A stretch of DNA of 64,000 bases from Spartobacteria bacterium (GTDB taxonomy: Bacteria > Verrucomicrobiota > Verrucomicrobiia > Chthoniobacterales > UBA10450), in NCBI GenBank assembly GCA_003169695.1, contig PNAS01000077.1, positions 1 through 64,000 on the forward strand. Direction: 5' to 3'. The stretch's first letter is position 1. Every line of letters begins with the position of its first letter. Below, piece by piece: positions 34,811 to 43,404 of the stretch. The notes beneath the pieces were generated by a model that worked only from the letters and a program-made list of their open reading frames with translations, did no database searches and was not told the DNA's origin. A program made the translations under genes and the position numbers.

Positions 34811-35491
34811 TTAGGGCAACGGCGGAACTTTGTCTCTACGGCCCTCCAGCTTCCAGACGAGCAAATAACCGAGGCCAATCACAAAAGGGATTACGCCCAG
34901 GCTCCATGAGCCGCCTTCCCAATCGTTCACCGCCCCAAAAAAGATCATCAAGCCAAATCCAACCATGAGGAGGACGACACCGCGCCGGAGGTCGGAACGC
35001 GCCCGAATCACTGGCGGTGGTGCGAAGAGAGCGGCCGGCACTTCCTGGCCCTTTTCGACCATCGTGCGGACGGTGCGATGCAAGGAACGCGATTTCAGGT
35101 AGCTGAAGAACATGACTGCGGCGACGACCATAACGGGTGCGCCGAAGAGCGTCGTAAAGATGATGCCGACGATCGGGATCGCTATTATTGACCCCAAATC
35201 GTCATCGTCACTGCTGTCATCGCTGTGGTGGCGACTGATATGAGTGGTTCCATGGTCCATGTCGATGTCGATGCCAAATTTACGTTTTAGCTTTCGGGCA
35301 ACCTCGCTCTCGATCGATTCGTCGCGGTCGGAAGTCACGGAGGGAGCCGCGCTCGCCGTCGCCAGGGCCGGGCTCGGCCCAGTCACGCTCGGCTGAACAG
35401 ACGCCGATATTGCCGGCGCCGTTGGGGTTTGGCAGAACACACTCAAACCGAGCGCGATCGAACAGAGGCAGGTAAGAAACGTTGTTTTCAT
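34811..35491 (-). CDS. membrane protein of unknown function (DUF6249-like C-terminus)
   Basis: 226 residues from the ATG at 35491, with AAGAGA upstream and a hydrophobic leader (MKTTFLTCLCSIALGLSVFC); the Cys may be lipidated or simply end the leader. A Ser/Ala/Pro-rich segment and a short His/Asp-rich stretch (HISRHHSDDSSDDDDLG) follow. Three or four membrane helices come next (IAIPIVGIIFTTLFGAPVMVV, VVLLMVGFGLMIFFGAV, GVIPFVIGLGYLLVW). The C-terminus resembles proteins labelled DUF6249. It is the first gene of the sigma/anti-sigma operon. Confidence 0.7.
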   Translation of the reverse strand: MKTTFLTCLCSIALGLSVFCQTPTAPAISASVQPSVTGPSPALATASAAPSVTSDRDESIESEVARKLKRKFGIDIDMDHGTTHISRHHSDDSSDDDDLGSIIAIPIVGIIFTTLFGAPVMVVAAVMFFSYLKSRSLHRTVRTMVEKGQEVPAALFAPPPVIRARSDLRRGVVLLMVGFGLMIFFGAVNDWEGGSWSLGVIPFVIGLGYLLVWKLEGRRDKVPPLP

Positions 35492-35623
35492 AGTTATTCT
35501 CTTGCAATGAGATGCAGCGGGCGCCCCATTTGGATTCAACATTTTGCCGCCCGGTGGGATTCCGCGACAATTAAAGTGTTGCGTCCCGCAGGGTGGTGGC
35601 CATTATTTCATCCCGCTCAAGCT

Positions 35624-35695
<72 letters not shown>

Positions 35696-35957
35696 CTCCT
35701 TCTCAGCCTGAGGCGGAAAATAGCTCGCGGGTTACCCGTGGTGACAATGGTGTCGGCGGCCGGGCGCAGATACGGCGATAAGCGTCGCCCTGACGCTCTT
35801 CCGCTCTTGCCCGCTGGTCGAGTTAGCGTGCCGGCGGGGCATATCGCGTTCCACGGAAGAATTTGTTTGTCGCGCGCGTCTTCGCGAAAAACGTCCGCCG
35901 CATCAGAGCCAGCGTTCGCCGCAGGCTGAGGAAGCGTTCACTGTTAGAATCCGACTT

Positions 35958-37052
35958 GTGAGATCTTATCTTAGCCGCACTGCTATTCGCGGTAAAATCG
36001 TTGAAATGCCGAATCCGCCGCTCGCTACCCTCCGCAAAATCGCCGATACCGCAGGGTTGGCGCACTTGCCACCAATCTGTAGCACCGATGCACTGCCAGC
36101 GGAACCTACCTTGGCAATTGCAATGGCGGCTTCTACTCCGCACCCAAAGCGCTGTGCGAGGCGTTGTCGACCACATGGCGCCGCACGACGCTCTGGTTGC
36201 TAGACAACATTGAACCGCTGCAACAAGTCGGACGGCAGGTTCATTTCGACCAAGCTAGTTTCTGGCTTGCTATTCAGCAGGCAGGGTTACCATTCGAGCT
36301 CGCTTGCTCCAACGTTAACTACTACGTCCATTTCAGCGGGCAACACAGATACTTCGATCCTGAGCGCGAGATTGCTGTGCTTCACTATCATGCAGGCAGC
36401 TTCAATGTTCTCGGTTTGCTGGAACCGGCGGCCGAACTGAGCGCGCTGGAACGCGCAGCGATTAAACAGGCGAATGAACAAGGGGCCGACGGATTCGATA
36501 ACCGCGTCTTCTGGGACCTGCGCTACAGTCTGTTCCCCAAACGAGGCTCCGGCGTCGGGTCGCGCGGCGAGAACGCGATATACAAACGTAGACTACTTCA
36601 AGACCACGGAGTTGAGACGGTTGGTTCTGTGCTGGATGTTGGCTGTGGCGACCTCGAAGTGGTCAAGGCCCTGAATATCATGGACTATGTCGGGATCGAC
36701 CAATCTCCTTACGCCCTTGAGATGGCCCGCCAACTGCGGCCAAACTGGCAGTTCCGCCTCGGTTTTCCCCCTGACGTAAAATCCGCCGACATGGCTCTTT
36801 GCCTTGAGGTCCTTATTCACCAAAAAACGGCCGGAGCCTACCGCACTCTGATCGACTTTATCGCTCAAAAGACACTCGGCTCATTTGTTCGTCTCTGGGT
36901 TCGCCAGCGACGATGCCTCAATTGACCAAAACCCGATAGTCCTCCTCCACGAACCGCTTGAGACGAGTCTCGAACGGACCAAGCACTTCAGCAGCATCCG
37001 CGAGATTGGAAAGCACACCGATGTCGTCGTTTATCGCTGCGACGTTGATTGA
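35958..37052 (+). pseudogene. frameshifted glycosyltransferase-methyltransferase fusion
   Basis: Three frames must be joined to give one protein. Frame one (from about 35958) reads PPLATLRKIADTAGLAHLPP. Near 36105 it shifts to the long track frame (TYLGNCNGGFYSAPKALC..., HFDQASFWLAIQQAGLPF), a transferase-like half. That frame continues into a SAM methyltransferase (SVLDVGCGDLEVVKALNIMDYVGIDQSPYALEMA). Near 36880 it shifts again to FVSGFASDDASIDQNPIV...TDVVVYRCDVD, stop at 37050-37052. An in-frame TAG at 36080 also cuts the second frame upstream. The gene is almost certainly inactive unless these are assembly errors. It is related in kind to the 30.5-32.8 kb cassette. Confidence 0.75.
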
Positions 37053-37631
37053 GCTGCCGGAACCGGCCTAGAACGTCGCTACGGCTGGTAGCCGAAGCCG
37101 TGGTCAGACCTCCTGCGGCCTAATCCCTTTAGACAGCGCGGCAGCCGCGTCATTTCCTGCTTAGTCCGATCGATGAAATCAGACAACGTCGGATCAAAGA
37201 CGTCATTTAGATCTCGGCTAAGAAGGAACGCCTCGTCGCGATCGCCTTTCGGAATGTTGATTCGCCCCGCTCAGCCTCAATCTTGAATTCCGCTGGACTT
37301 GATCACATGATGGTCGATCCGGAGCGAATTCCAGCTTACGCGCGGGCTCCGGCCGGACCGATCCATTCCACGGGATCTCCGCGATCATTAAGGTATTCTC
37401 CGTGATGGACTTCGACTTGAATGGGGACGACTCATGCGCACGAATCGCTCCGGTCGAACCATCGTCTTTATCCTCTGATGAAAGCTGGATCATCCGGAGC
37501 GCGGCGTTTTGAACCGCTCGGTAACCAGTCTCTTGCCAGCTCGAGTCCTGCCGGAGCTGCCGTAGCTTATCCAGCTCAACGCGACGGCGGAGACCTCCGG
37601 CCGCATGAAGATCTCGCATCCAGAGTGTTCG
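37053..37631. other. gene-poor, apparently decayed DNA
   Basis: No convincing gene is present. Minus-strand frames carry short plausible fragments (DVFDPTLSDFIDRTKQEMTRLP; KIEAERGESTF) in different frames. The longest track ORF (37218-37619, 133 residues) has no recognisable motif and an unusual Arg/Ser-rich tail. Remnants of a decayed gene beside the pseudogene are likely. Confidence 0.4.
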
Positions 37632-38252
37632 CTATAAAGTGCGTAACCACTCTTTCGCGGCCTCGATATCGCCAAGGACAAGAGCGTGCCCGGCCGGCTC
37701 GAAGCGCAACGTCACGTTTGCTCCCCCCTCTCGCAGCATCGCAGCGAGCCGTTCCGCATTCTCCACCGGCACAATCGGATCCTGTTTGCCGGATGAAAGC
37801 AAAACACGCACATGAGTCAGGTTCGGCAAAACCGGCGGCGCGAGCGGAACCATCGCGCGAAATAGAACCGCGCCGGCAAGCATTTCGGGCCTGAGGAGCA
37901 GAATGGCGGCTGCAATGTTTGCGCCATTGGAATAACCGACCGCGATCACGCGCTTTGGATCGAAGGCGTACCGCGCCGTGGCGACGCCAACAAAATCTGC
38001 TAATTCATGTGCGCGCCGTATTACGTCTTCTTCATCGAATATGCCTTCGGCCAGACGCCGGAAAAATCGCGGCATGCCGTTCTCCAGAACCTGGCCGCGC
38101 GGACTGAGCAAGGCCGCCGTTGGATCGAGGTCGCGGCCAAGCGGGATCATATCATTTTCGTCCCCCCCGGTTCCATGCAGCAGCAAAACGGTCCGCGCGG
38201 TCGAGCCCCGCGGCGCGGGAATAAAACGATGGATGAACTCGGCCTCGCTCAT
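37632..38252 (-). CDS. carboxylesterase-type alpha/beta hydrolase (YpfH/MhqD-like)
   Basis: 206 residues. The oxyanion region is LLLHGTGGDENDMIPL, the nucleophile serine is in AVGYSNGANIA, the acid is the Asp in LLSSGKQDPIVPV, and the His is in PAGHALV; all three triad residues are visible. The length and lack of a lid match small cytoplasmic carboxylesterase/phospholipase-like proteins (phospholipase/carboxylesterase family). There is no signal peptide. It is a single gene, divergent from prmA about 100 bp away. The natural substrate is unknown. Confidence 0.88.
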   Translation of the reverse strand: MSEAEFIHRFIPAPRGSTARTVLLLHGTGGDENDMIPLGRDLDPTAALLSPRGQVLENGMPRFFRRLAEGIFDEEDVIRRAHELADFVGVATARYAFDPKRVIAVGYSNGANIAAAILLLRPEMLAGAVLFRAMVPLAPPVLPNLTHVRVLLSSGKQDPIVPVENAERLAAMLREGGANVTLRFEPAGHALVLGDIEAAKEWLRTL

Positions 38253-38353
38253 GACCCACGTTTGTTAATGCACCCCCGAGGCTCAACGACGCCAGTATTT
38301 TTTGCGAACAATTTCCGCTGACTGTTGGAACTGGCGACGGCAGATTGATTCCG

Positions 38354-39205
38354 ATGCACCGCTGGAAAAAACGCGTTGGGGCGCATTGGTGGCGCGTCCG
38401 TTGTGAGAATCTAACGGAGCGCTTCAGAGACTCGCTCGCGGTCATCGAACGTCCCGGAGTAGAGTGCGTCACGCTCGAGATTTCCTGCGAAACGGAACGT
38501 GATGCACGCAAACTCGTCCGTGAATTTGGCGGCCGTATGGAGCGATTGCGGCGGGATTGGCTTCAGCATTTTGCCAGGCGAACTCGAACCAAACCGTTGC
38601 GCATCGGTTCGCGTCTTGTGGTTTTGAGGTCGCCAGGAATAGAAGCGGCGGCGGCGCAAACGAGCCATGCTCGCCGGCTTGTCATTCCCGCCGAAGCCGC
38701 TTTCGGCACGGGCGAGCATGCCACTACCGCCATGTGCTTGCGTTTACTCGAACAAATAACCCACCAGTTCCAGCCGGGTTGGAGAATGCTCGACGCTGGC
38801 ACTGGCAGCGGCATTCTCGCCATTGCCGGTAGTTATTTCGGGGCCAAGCGTGTGCTCGCGATCGACAGCGATCCCCTCGCCGGCGCGACGGCGAAGCGGA
38901 ATGCGCGCGCCAACTGTGTCCGCAACATCGAGTTCTCGACCGGCGACATCCTGAAGCAGAAGCTCACCGGAAAGTTCGACATCATCACAGCAAATATTTT
39001 CAGCGAGATTTTGATCGCTGCGTTGCCGATCTGGTCCCGGCATCTTGCCGCGGAGGCCAGCGTGATTCTCTCCGGGATTTTGCGGAATCAGGAAACGACT
39101 ACGTCCCGCACTCTACGGCGGCACGGTTTTGTCATATCGGAAATCCGTCGGCGCGGAAAATGGATCGCGCTTGTCGCGCGGCTGGAACAGCAAAAAGGCA
39201 GTTGA
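38354..39205 (+). CDS. prmA: ribosomal protein L11 methyltransferase
   Basis: 283 residues from the ATG at 38354; the track start is a TTG three codons earlier. The C-terminal catalytic domain shows PAEAAFGTGEHATTAMCL, SAM motif I in MLDAGTGSGILAIAGSYFGA, VLAIDSDPLA, and the substrate-linked ANIFSEIL. The N-terminal part is the L11-binding domain, less conserved. It trimethylates ribosomal protein L11. It is a stand-alone gene followed by ndk about 100 bp downstream. Confidence 0.88.
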   Translation: MHRWKKRVGAHWWRVRCENLTERFRDSLAVIERPGVECVTLEISCETERDARKLVREFGGRMERLRRDWLQHFARRTRTKPLRIGSRLVVLRSPGIEAAAAQTSHARRLVIPAEAAFGTGEHATTAMCLRLLEQITHQFQPGWRMLDAGTGSGILAIAGSYFGAKRVLAIDSDPLAGATAKRNARANCVRNIEFSTGDILKQKLTGKFDIITANIFSEILIAALPIWSRHLAAEASVILSGILRNQETTTSRTLRRHGFVISEIRRRGKWIALVARLEQQKGS

Positions 39206-39302
39206 CGCACGGAACGGGGGAAAGCTACGTTCCCCGACCCTCAGCGGCTCCGATTTCCTGCAACAACGCGGTTGATCTGTAAAGCCGCTTTGAAACAATC
39301 GC

Positions 39303-40379
39303 ATGCCCGCCGAAGAGCTTTCTTACGTCATTGTCACGCCGTATTCGATGCGCAAATCGCGCACCGGAGGTATCGTGGCCCGGCTGATTTCGCGCACCGG
39401 ACTGGATTTGGTTACGGCGCGAATGTTCGCTCCGAGCGAGGAACTGGCAAAGCGTTACGCGGAAACGATTGTGACGGAGACAGACCCGCGTTATCGCGCC
39501 ACGCAAGAGCTGATCCGCGATTATGTCTTGAAGAATTTCATGGGGACGGTAAACGGGCAGAGGGCGCGCGCCCTCTTTCTGGTTTTCCGCGGCCCTGATG
39601 CCGTCGAAAAAATCCATTACGCCATCGGTCACATAGTGCATGAGCGGACCAGTGGCGAGACCATCCGCGATACTTTCGGCGATTATATCACGGACGACTC
39701 CGGCAAAGTCACTTACTTCGAGCCGGCAGCGCTGGCAGCGTTCGACAACCAGACGGTGGAACGCGACTTGAAACTCTGGGCGGAATTCTCCGATCGCGAC
39801 GGCGGCATCCTGGACCAGGTGATTGATTTCCCAAAGGACGCGAAAATCGAAAAATCGCTCGTGCTGATTAAGCCGGACAATTTCAAGTTTCCGAATCTGC
39901 GGCCGGGCGGCGTAATTGAAGTTTTTTCGCGCACCGGTCTCTACATCGTCGGGTTCAAGGTGCACTGCATGAGCGTTGCGCAGGCGGAGGAGTTCTACGG
40001 GCCGGTCCTGGCAGTTCTCGAAGAGAAACTTGGCCAGGCCAAGGGCCGCGAGGCTTGGGAAAGTATCGTCGAATTCATGGCGGGGATGAAGCCGAGCGAA
40101 TGTCCACCAGACCAACGCAAGGCGCCGGGGAGCGAAAAATGTATTGCGATCGTTTATCAAGGCGATGACGCCGTGCGAAAAATTCGCGACGTCCTCGGTC
40201 CCACCGATCCCGCAAAAGCGCCTCCCGGTTCGATCCGAAAGGAATTCGGCCAGACTATCATGATCAACGCCGCCCACGCGTCCGATTCCGCGGAGAACGC
40301 GAAGCGGGAGATGGCGATCGTGCAGGTGAACGAGAATAACTTCAAACCTTTGATTGAAAGTTTCTACGCGCGCTCATAG
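39303..40379 (+). CDS. ndk: double-domain nucleoside diphosphate kinase-like protein
   Basis: 358 residues, more than twice a normal Ndk (about 140). Two Ndk-like halves are visible. Half one: SYVIVTPYSMRKSRTGGIVARLISRTGLDLVTARMF, ALFLVFRGPDAVEKI. Half two: KSLVLIKPDNFK...GGVIEVFSRTGLYIVGFKV, CIAIVYQGDDAVRKIRDVLGPTDP. The catalytic histidine motif occurs only in half two (NAAHASDS, His325; HGSDS in most Ndks). The corresponding part of half one (TFGDYITDDSGKVTYF) has no His. The second half should transfer phosphate between nucleotides; the first may be structural or regulatory. Its TAG stop is followed by a fragment (CTTGCGCTCC) like the arm of the infB repeat. Confidence 0.85.
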   Translation: MPAEELSYVIVTPYSMRKSRTGGIVARLISRTGLDLVTARMFAPSEELAKRYAETIVTETDPRYRATQELIRDYVLKNFMGTVNGQRARALFLVFRGPDAVEKIHYAIGHIVHERTSGETIRDTFGDYITDDSGKVTYFEPAALAAFDNQTVERDLKLWAEFSDRDGGILDQVIDFPKDAKIEKSLVLIKPDNFKFPNLRPGGVIEVFSRTGLYIVGFKVHCMSVAQAEEFYGPVLAVLEEKLGQAKGREAWESIVEFMAGMKPSECPPDQRKAPGSEKCIAIVYQGDDAVRKIRDVLGPTDPAKAPPGSIRKEFGQTIMINAAHASDSAENAKREMAIVQVNENNFKPLIESFYARS

Positions 40380-40423
40380 CTTGCGCTCCCATTTTGCAAA
40401 CACTCAACCCGATCCCGACAGCC

Positions 40424-41587
40424 ATGGAAATTTCCGCGCGCGCCGCCCAACTGACCCCCTCTCTTACCCTCTCGATCGACAGCAAGGCGAAGGCGATGAA
40501 ATCCGAAGGAATCGATGTGTGCGGCTTCGGCGCGGGGGAGCCGGATTTTGACACGCCGGACCATATTAAAGCGGCGGCCATCGCTGCGCTCGAAGCCGGT
40601 TTTACCAAATACACACCGAGCGGGGGCTTGCCCGAATTACGCCAGGCGATTGCGGAGAAATTAGAAGCTGATAATCAGTTAAAATATCGGCCGAGCCAGA
40701 TCATCGTCAGCAGCGGCGCCAAGCATTCCTGCTACAACGCCATTCTGGCCACCTGCCAGGCTGGCGACGAAGTGCTGATCCCCTCCCCATATTGGGTCAG
40801 CTATCCCGACATGGTTCGGCTGGCCGGCGCGGAGCCGGTGATCGTGGCGACAACCGAGCGTAACGGCTGGAAGATGCGCGCTTCAGATTTTGAAAACGCG
40901 ATGACCCCGCGCACGAAAATGTTGATCCTGAACAGTCCGGGTAATCCCACTGGTTCCGTCTACCGGCGCGAGGAATTGGAAGGCATCGTTGAAGTCGCCG
41001 CCGAAGAGGACATCTACATCCTCTCAGATGAGATTTACGAAAAGCTGGTGTACGACGATGTGAAGCACGTCAGCATCGCCTCGCTCTCGCAGGAGGCTTA
41101 CGATCTCACCATCACGGTCAACGGATTCAGCAAAGCTTACGCGATGACCGGCTGGCGACTGGGATATATGGCCGCACCCGAAGCAGTCGCAAAAGCAGTC
41201 GACAATATCCAAAGCCACAGCACCTCCCATCCCTGCTCGTTCGCGCAGAAGGGCGCGGTCGCGGCGCTCAAGGGCGATCAGCAGCCGCTCGCCGACATGC
41301 GCGACGAGTTCAGCATGCGCCGCAATTACATGTACGACCGCATCACAAAGATCCCAAACATCACTGCGGTAAGACCCGAAGGCGCGTTTTACATCTTGGT
41401 GAACATCAGCCAGCTGGGACTCAGCTCGCAAAACTTTGCCGATCGATTGTTGAGCAAGGCAAACGTCGCGGTGATCCCCGGGATTGCGTTCGGCGATGAT
41501 CGCACCGTGCGCCTCAGTTACGCGACCAGTATAGACGTGATCAAGAAGGGTCTCGATCGCTTTCAGGATTTCTGCCGGACGCTCTAA
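40424..41587 (+). CDS. aspC: aspartate-type aminotransferase (class I/II, PLP)
   Basis: 387 residues from the ATG at 40424; the track begins at an upstream TTG. Class I aminotransferase motifs are all present: FGAGEPDFDTPDHI, FTKYTPSGGLPELRQAI, LNSPGNPTGSVY, and the PLP lysine in NGFSKAYAMTGWRLGY; the C-terminal arginine that binds the substrate carboxylate is in TVRLSYA. Closest in type to subgroup Ib aspartate or aspartate/prephenate aminotransferases. It moves amino groups between aspartate or a related acid and 2-oxoglutarate. Prephenate specificity cannot be told from sequence alone. Confidence 0.92.
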   Translation: MEISARAAQLTPSLTLSIDSKAKAMKSEGIDVCGFGAGEPDFDTPDHIKAAAIAALEAGFTKYTPSGGLPELRQAIAEKLEADNQLKYRPSQIIVSSGAKHSCYNAILATCQAGDEVLIPSPYWVSYPDMVRLAGAEPVIVATTERNGWKMRASDFENAMTPRTKMLILNSPGNPTGSVYRREELEGIVEVAAEEDIYILSDEIYEKLVYDDVKHVSIASLSQEAYDLTITVNGFSKAYAMTGWRLGYMAAPEAVAKAVDNIQSHSTSHPCSFAQKGAVAALKGDQQPLADMRDEFSMRRNYMYDRITKIPNITAVRPEGAFYILVNISQLGLSSQNFADRLLSKANVAVIPGIAFGDDRTVRLSYATSIDVIKKGLDRFQDFCRTL

Positions 41588-41590
41588 CAA

Positions 41591-41672
41591 TTTAAGATTT
41601 CAGATTTAAGATTTAAGATTGGGCGGCTGCGTCGCCCTTCCACAATCTGCAATCGTCATTCTGAAATCTGCA
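41591..41672. repeat. AT-rich imperfect palindrome between aspC and GH57 genes
   Basis: Arms 41595-41621 (AGATTTCAGATTTAAGATTT...) and 41643-41669 (...CATTCTGAAATCT) pair at 22 of 27 positions around a GGGCG/CGCCC hairpin. The element starts 4 nt after the aspC stop and ends 3 nt before the GH57 ATG. The left arm is built of short ATTTAAG-like units. No ribosome site is visible before that ATG. Confidence 0.7.
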
Positions 41673-43295
41673 ATGGCCACCGGTTACCTCGCGCTCGTTC
41701 TTCACGCGCACCTGCCGTTCGTTCGCCACCCCGAGCACGAAGAGTTTCTCGAGGAAGACTGGCTTTTCGAGGCGATCACGGAAACCTACATACCGCTCAT
41801 CGTGATGATGCAGCGACTGGTCCGCGATGGAGTGCCGTTCCAGCTCACGATGACGGTCACGCCGACGCTCTGCGCCATGCTCCAGGATCAACTGCTGCGG
41901 GATCGCTACGTCGGATACCTCGGTCGCTCGGTAGATCTGGCCGCACGCGAAATGGAGCGCAATCGCGACGATGAACCGCTCCGAAGACTGTCGGAATTTT
42001 ATCACACAAACTTTTCTGATTGCCGATTCCAGTTCCTGGAGTGCGCAGGCGATCTTCTCGGCGAGATTCGGAAATTGCGGGAGGAGGGATGCCTCGAGAT
42101 CATGGCCACGGCCGCAACACATGGATTGCTCCCTTTGCTTCAACAATCGCCCGAAGCGGTACGCGCGCAGGTGCTCAGCGGGTGCGATGTTTACCGGGCC
42201 GCGTTTGGCGCTGATCCCGCGGGATTCTGGCTGCCGGAGTGCGCCTACGCGCCCGGCCTTGAAACCATCATGCAGGAAGCGAACCTGCGCTGGTTCATCG
42301 TCGATGCGCATGGCCTGATGTTCGGGCAGCCACGTCCGCGCCGCGCAATCTATGCGCCGTGCTACACGGCCGCGGGCCCGGCCGTGTTTGCGCGGGACCG
42401 CGACTCCAGCCGACAAGTCTGGAGCGCGGCGGAAGGTTATCCGGGCGATCCGGCCTACCGCGATTTTTATCGCGACATCGGTTTTGATCTGCCCTCAGAA
42501 TACATTTGGCCGGGATCGATGTCGCCGGCCGTTCGCAAATTCACCGGCTTGAAATATCACCGGATCACGGGCCGCGATTGCGCGAAAGAACTCTACGATC
42601 CGGCTTGGGCCGAAAGCGCTGCGGAGTCACACGCGTCTCATTTCCTCGAGGTACGGCGCCAACAGATGAACGAGCTCCGCGCCTTGAACTTCGATCCGAT
42701 TGTGGTCGCAGCGTTCGACGCCGAGTTATTCGGCCATTGGTGGTTTGAGGGGCCACGATTTCTCGAGTCGTTCATTCGCAAGGCCGCTCACGAGCACCAG
42801 GATCTTCGTCTCACGAGCAAAGACGCATATGGTCAACAGGATTTTCAACTTACCACGCCGACCGCATTTCTGACCGACCATTCGACGCAACAGACGATCG
42901 CGCCCTCGGCGTCGAGCTGGGGCGAGAATGGATATCTCGGAGTCTGGCTGGACGAGAGCAATGCCTGGATTTATCCGCATCTCCATTCCGCCGCCCGCCG
43001 CATGACGGAAGTCGCCCGCGCGCATGTCTCTGATGGCAGCGCGCTGGCGGATCGCGTCCTCAAACAACTCGCTCGTGAATTATTGCTCGCGCAATCGAGC
43101 GATTGGGCGTTCCTCATGAAGACTGGCACTGCGAAGCATTACGCGACGAAACGGGTGACCGATCATCTGCTCCGGTTCAATCGTCTCCATGAACAATTCA
43201 CCAGCGGCGCTCTGGATGAAGACTTTCTCTCGAACTGCGAAGGACGCGATAATCTTTTCCCTGACGTGAATTGGCGCTATTACTTGTCATGCTGA
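41673..43295 (+). CDS. GH57 family 1,4-alpha-glucan branching enzyme (DUF1957-type)
   Basis: 540 residues from the ATG at 41673. GH57 signature blocks: HAHLPFVRHPE (11-21), GFWLPECAYAPG with the nucleophile candidate Glu189, and AAFDAELFGHWWFEGP with the acid/base candidate Asp349. Position and spacing resemble the Thermococcus branching enzyme (Glu183/Asp354). A C-terminal helical domain rich in Trp/Leu follows, as in that family. It should create alpha-1,6 branches in glycogen. It is a lone gene, not in a glycogen operon. Its final residues (SC) and stop codon are encoded by a palindromic repeat. Confidence 0.88.
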   Translation: MATGYLALVLHAHLPFVRHPEHEEFLEEDWLFEAITETYIPLIVMMQRLVRDGVPFQLTMTVTPTLCAMLQDQLLRDRYVGYLGRSVDLAAREMERNRDDEPLRRLSEFYHTNFSDCRFQFLECAGDLLGEIRKLREEGCLEIMATAATHGLLPLLQQSPEAVRAQVLSGCDVYRAAFGADPAGFWLPECAYAPGLETIMQEANLRWFIVDAHGLMFGQPRPRRAIYAPCYTAAGPAVFARDRDSSRQVWSAAEGYPGDPAYRDFYRDIGFDLPSEYIWPGSMSPAVRKFTGLKYHRITGRDCAKELYDPAWAESAAESHASHFLEVRRQQMNELRALNFDPIVVAAFDAELFGHWWFEGPRFLESFIRKAAHEHQDLRLTSKDAYGQQDFQLTTPTAFLTDHSTQQTIAPSASSWGENGYLGVWLDESNAWIYPHLHSAARRMTEVARAHVSDGSALADRVLKQLARELLLAQSSDWAFLMKTGTAKHYATKRVTDHLLRFNRLHEQFTSGALDEDFLSNCEGRDNLFPDVNWRYYLSC

Positions 43296-43404
43296 GCGAC
43301 GTCGAAGCGTCTCTGGCTTTTCTGGGCGAAGCTATCGACCGGGGATGACAATAAGAGATTCTTCGACTTCGTTTTGCTTCTGCAAAACTCCGCTGAGAAT
43401 GACA
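43285..43404. repeat. inverted pair of TGTCATTCTGAGCG-type repeats
   Basis: A copy starting TGTCATGCTGAGCGACGTCG (43285) faces an inverted copy ending CGCTGAGAATGACA (43391-43404); the second has about 20 extra nt. The left end contains the GH57 stop codon (TGA 43293-43295); the right end contains the ATG (43399) of the next gene. Similar TGTCATTCTGAGCG repeats are widespread in bacterial genomes. Confidence 0.75.

Noticed and set aside
35823-36176. Minus-strand ORF overlapping the pseudogene
   Set aside because: Opposite the transferase-like frames; the tail (FFAKTRATNKFFRGTRYAPPAR) is suggestive but no supporting start, motif or neighbour was found.
37218-37619. 133-residue minus-strand ORF as a gene
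   Set aside because: No motif, Arg/Ser-rich tail, and neighbouring frames carry equally plausible fragments; treated as decayed DNA.
39225-40277. 350-residue minus-strand ORF
   Set aside because: Shadow of the double-domain ndk gene; no recognisable motifs.
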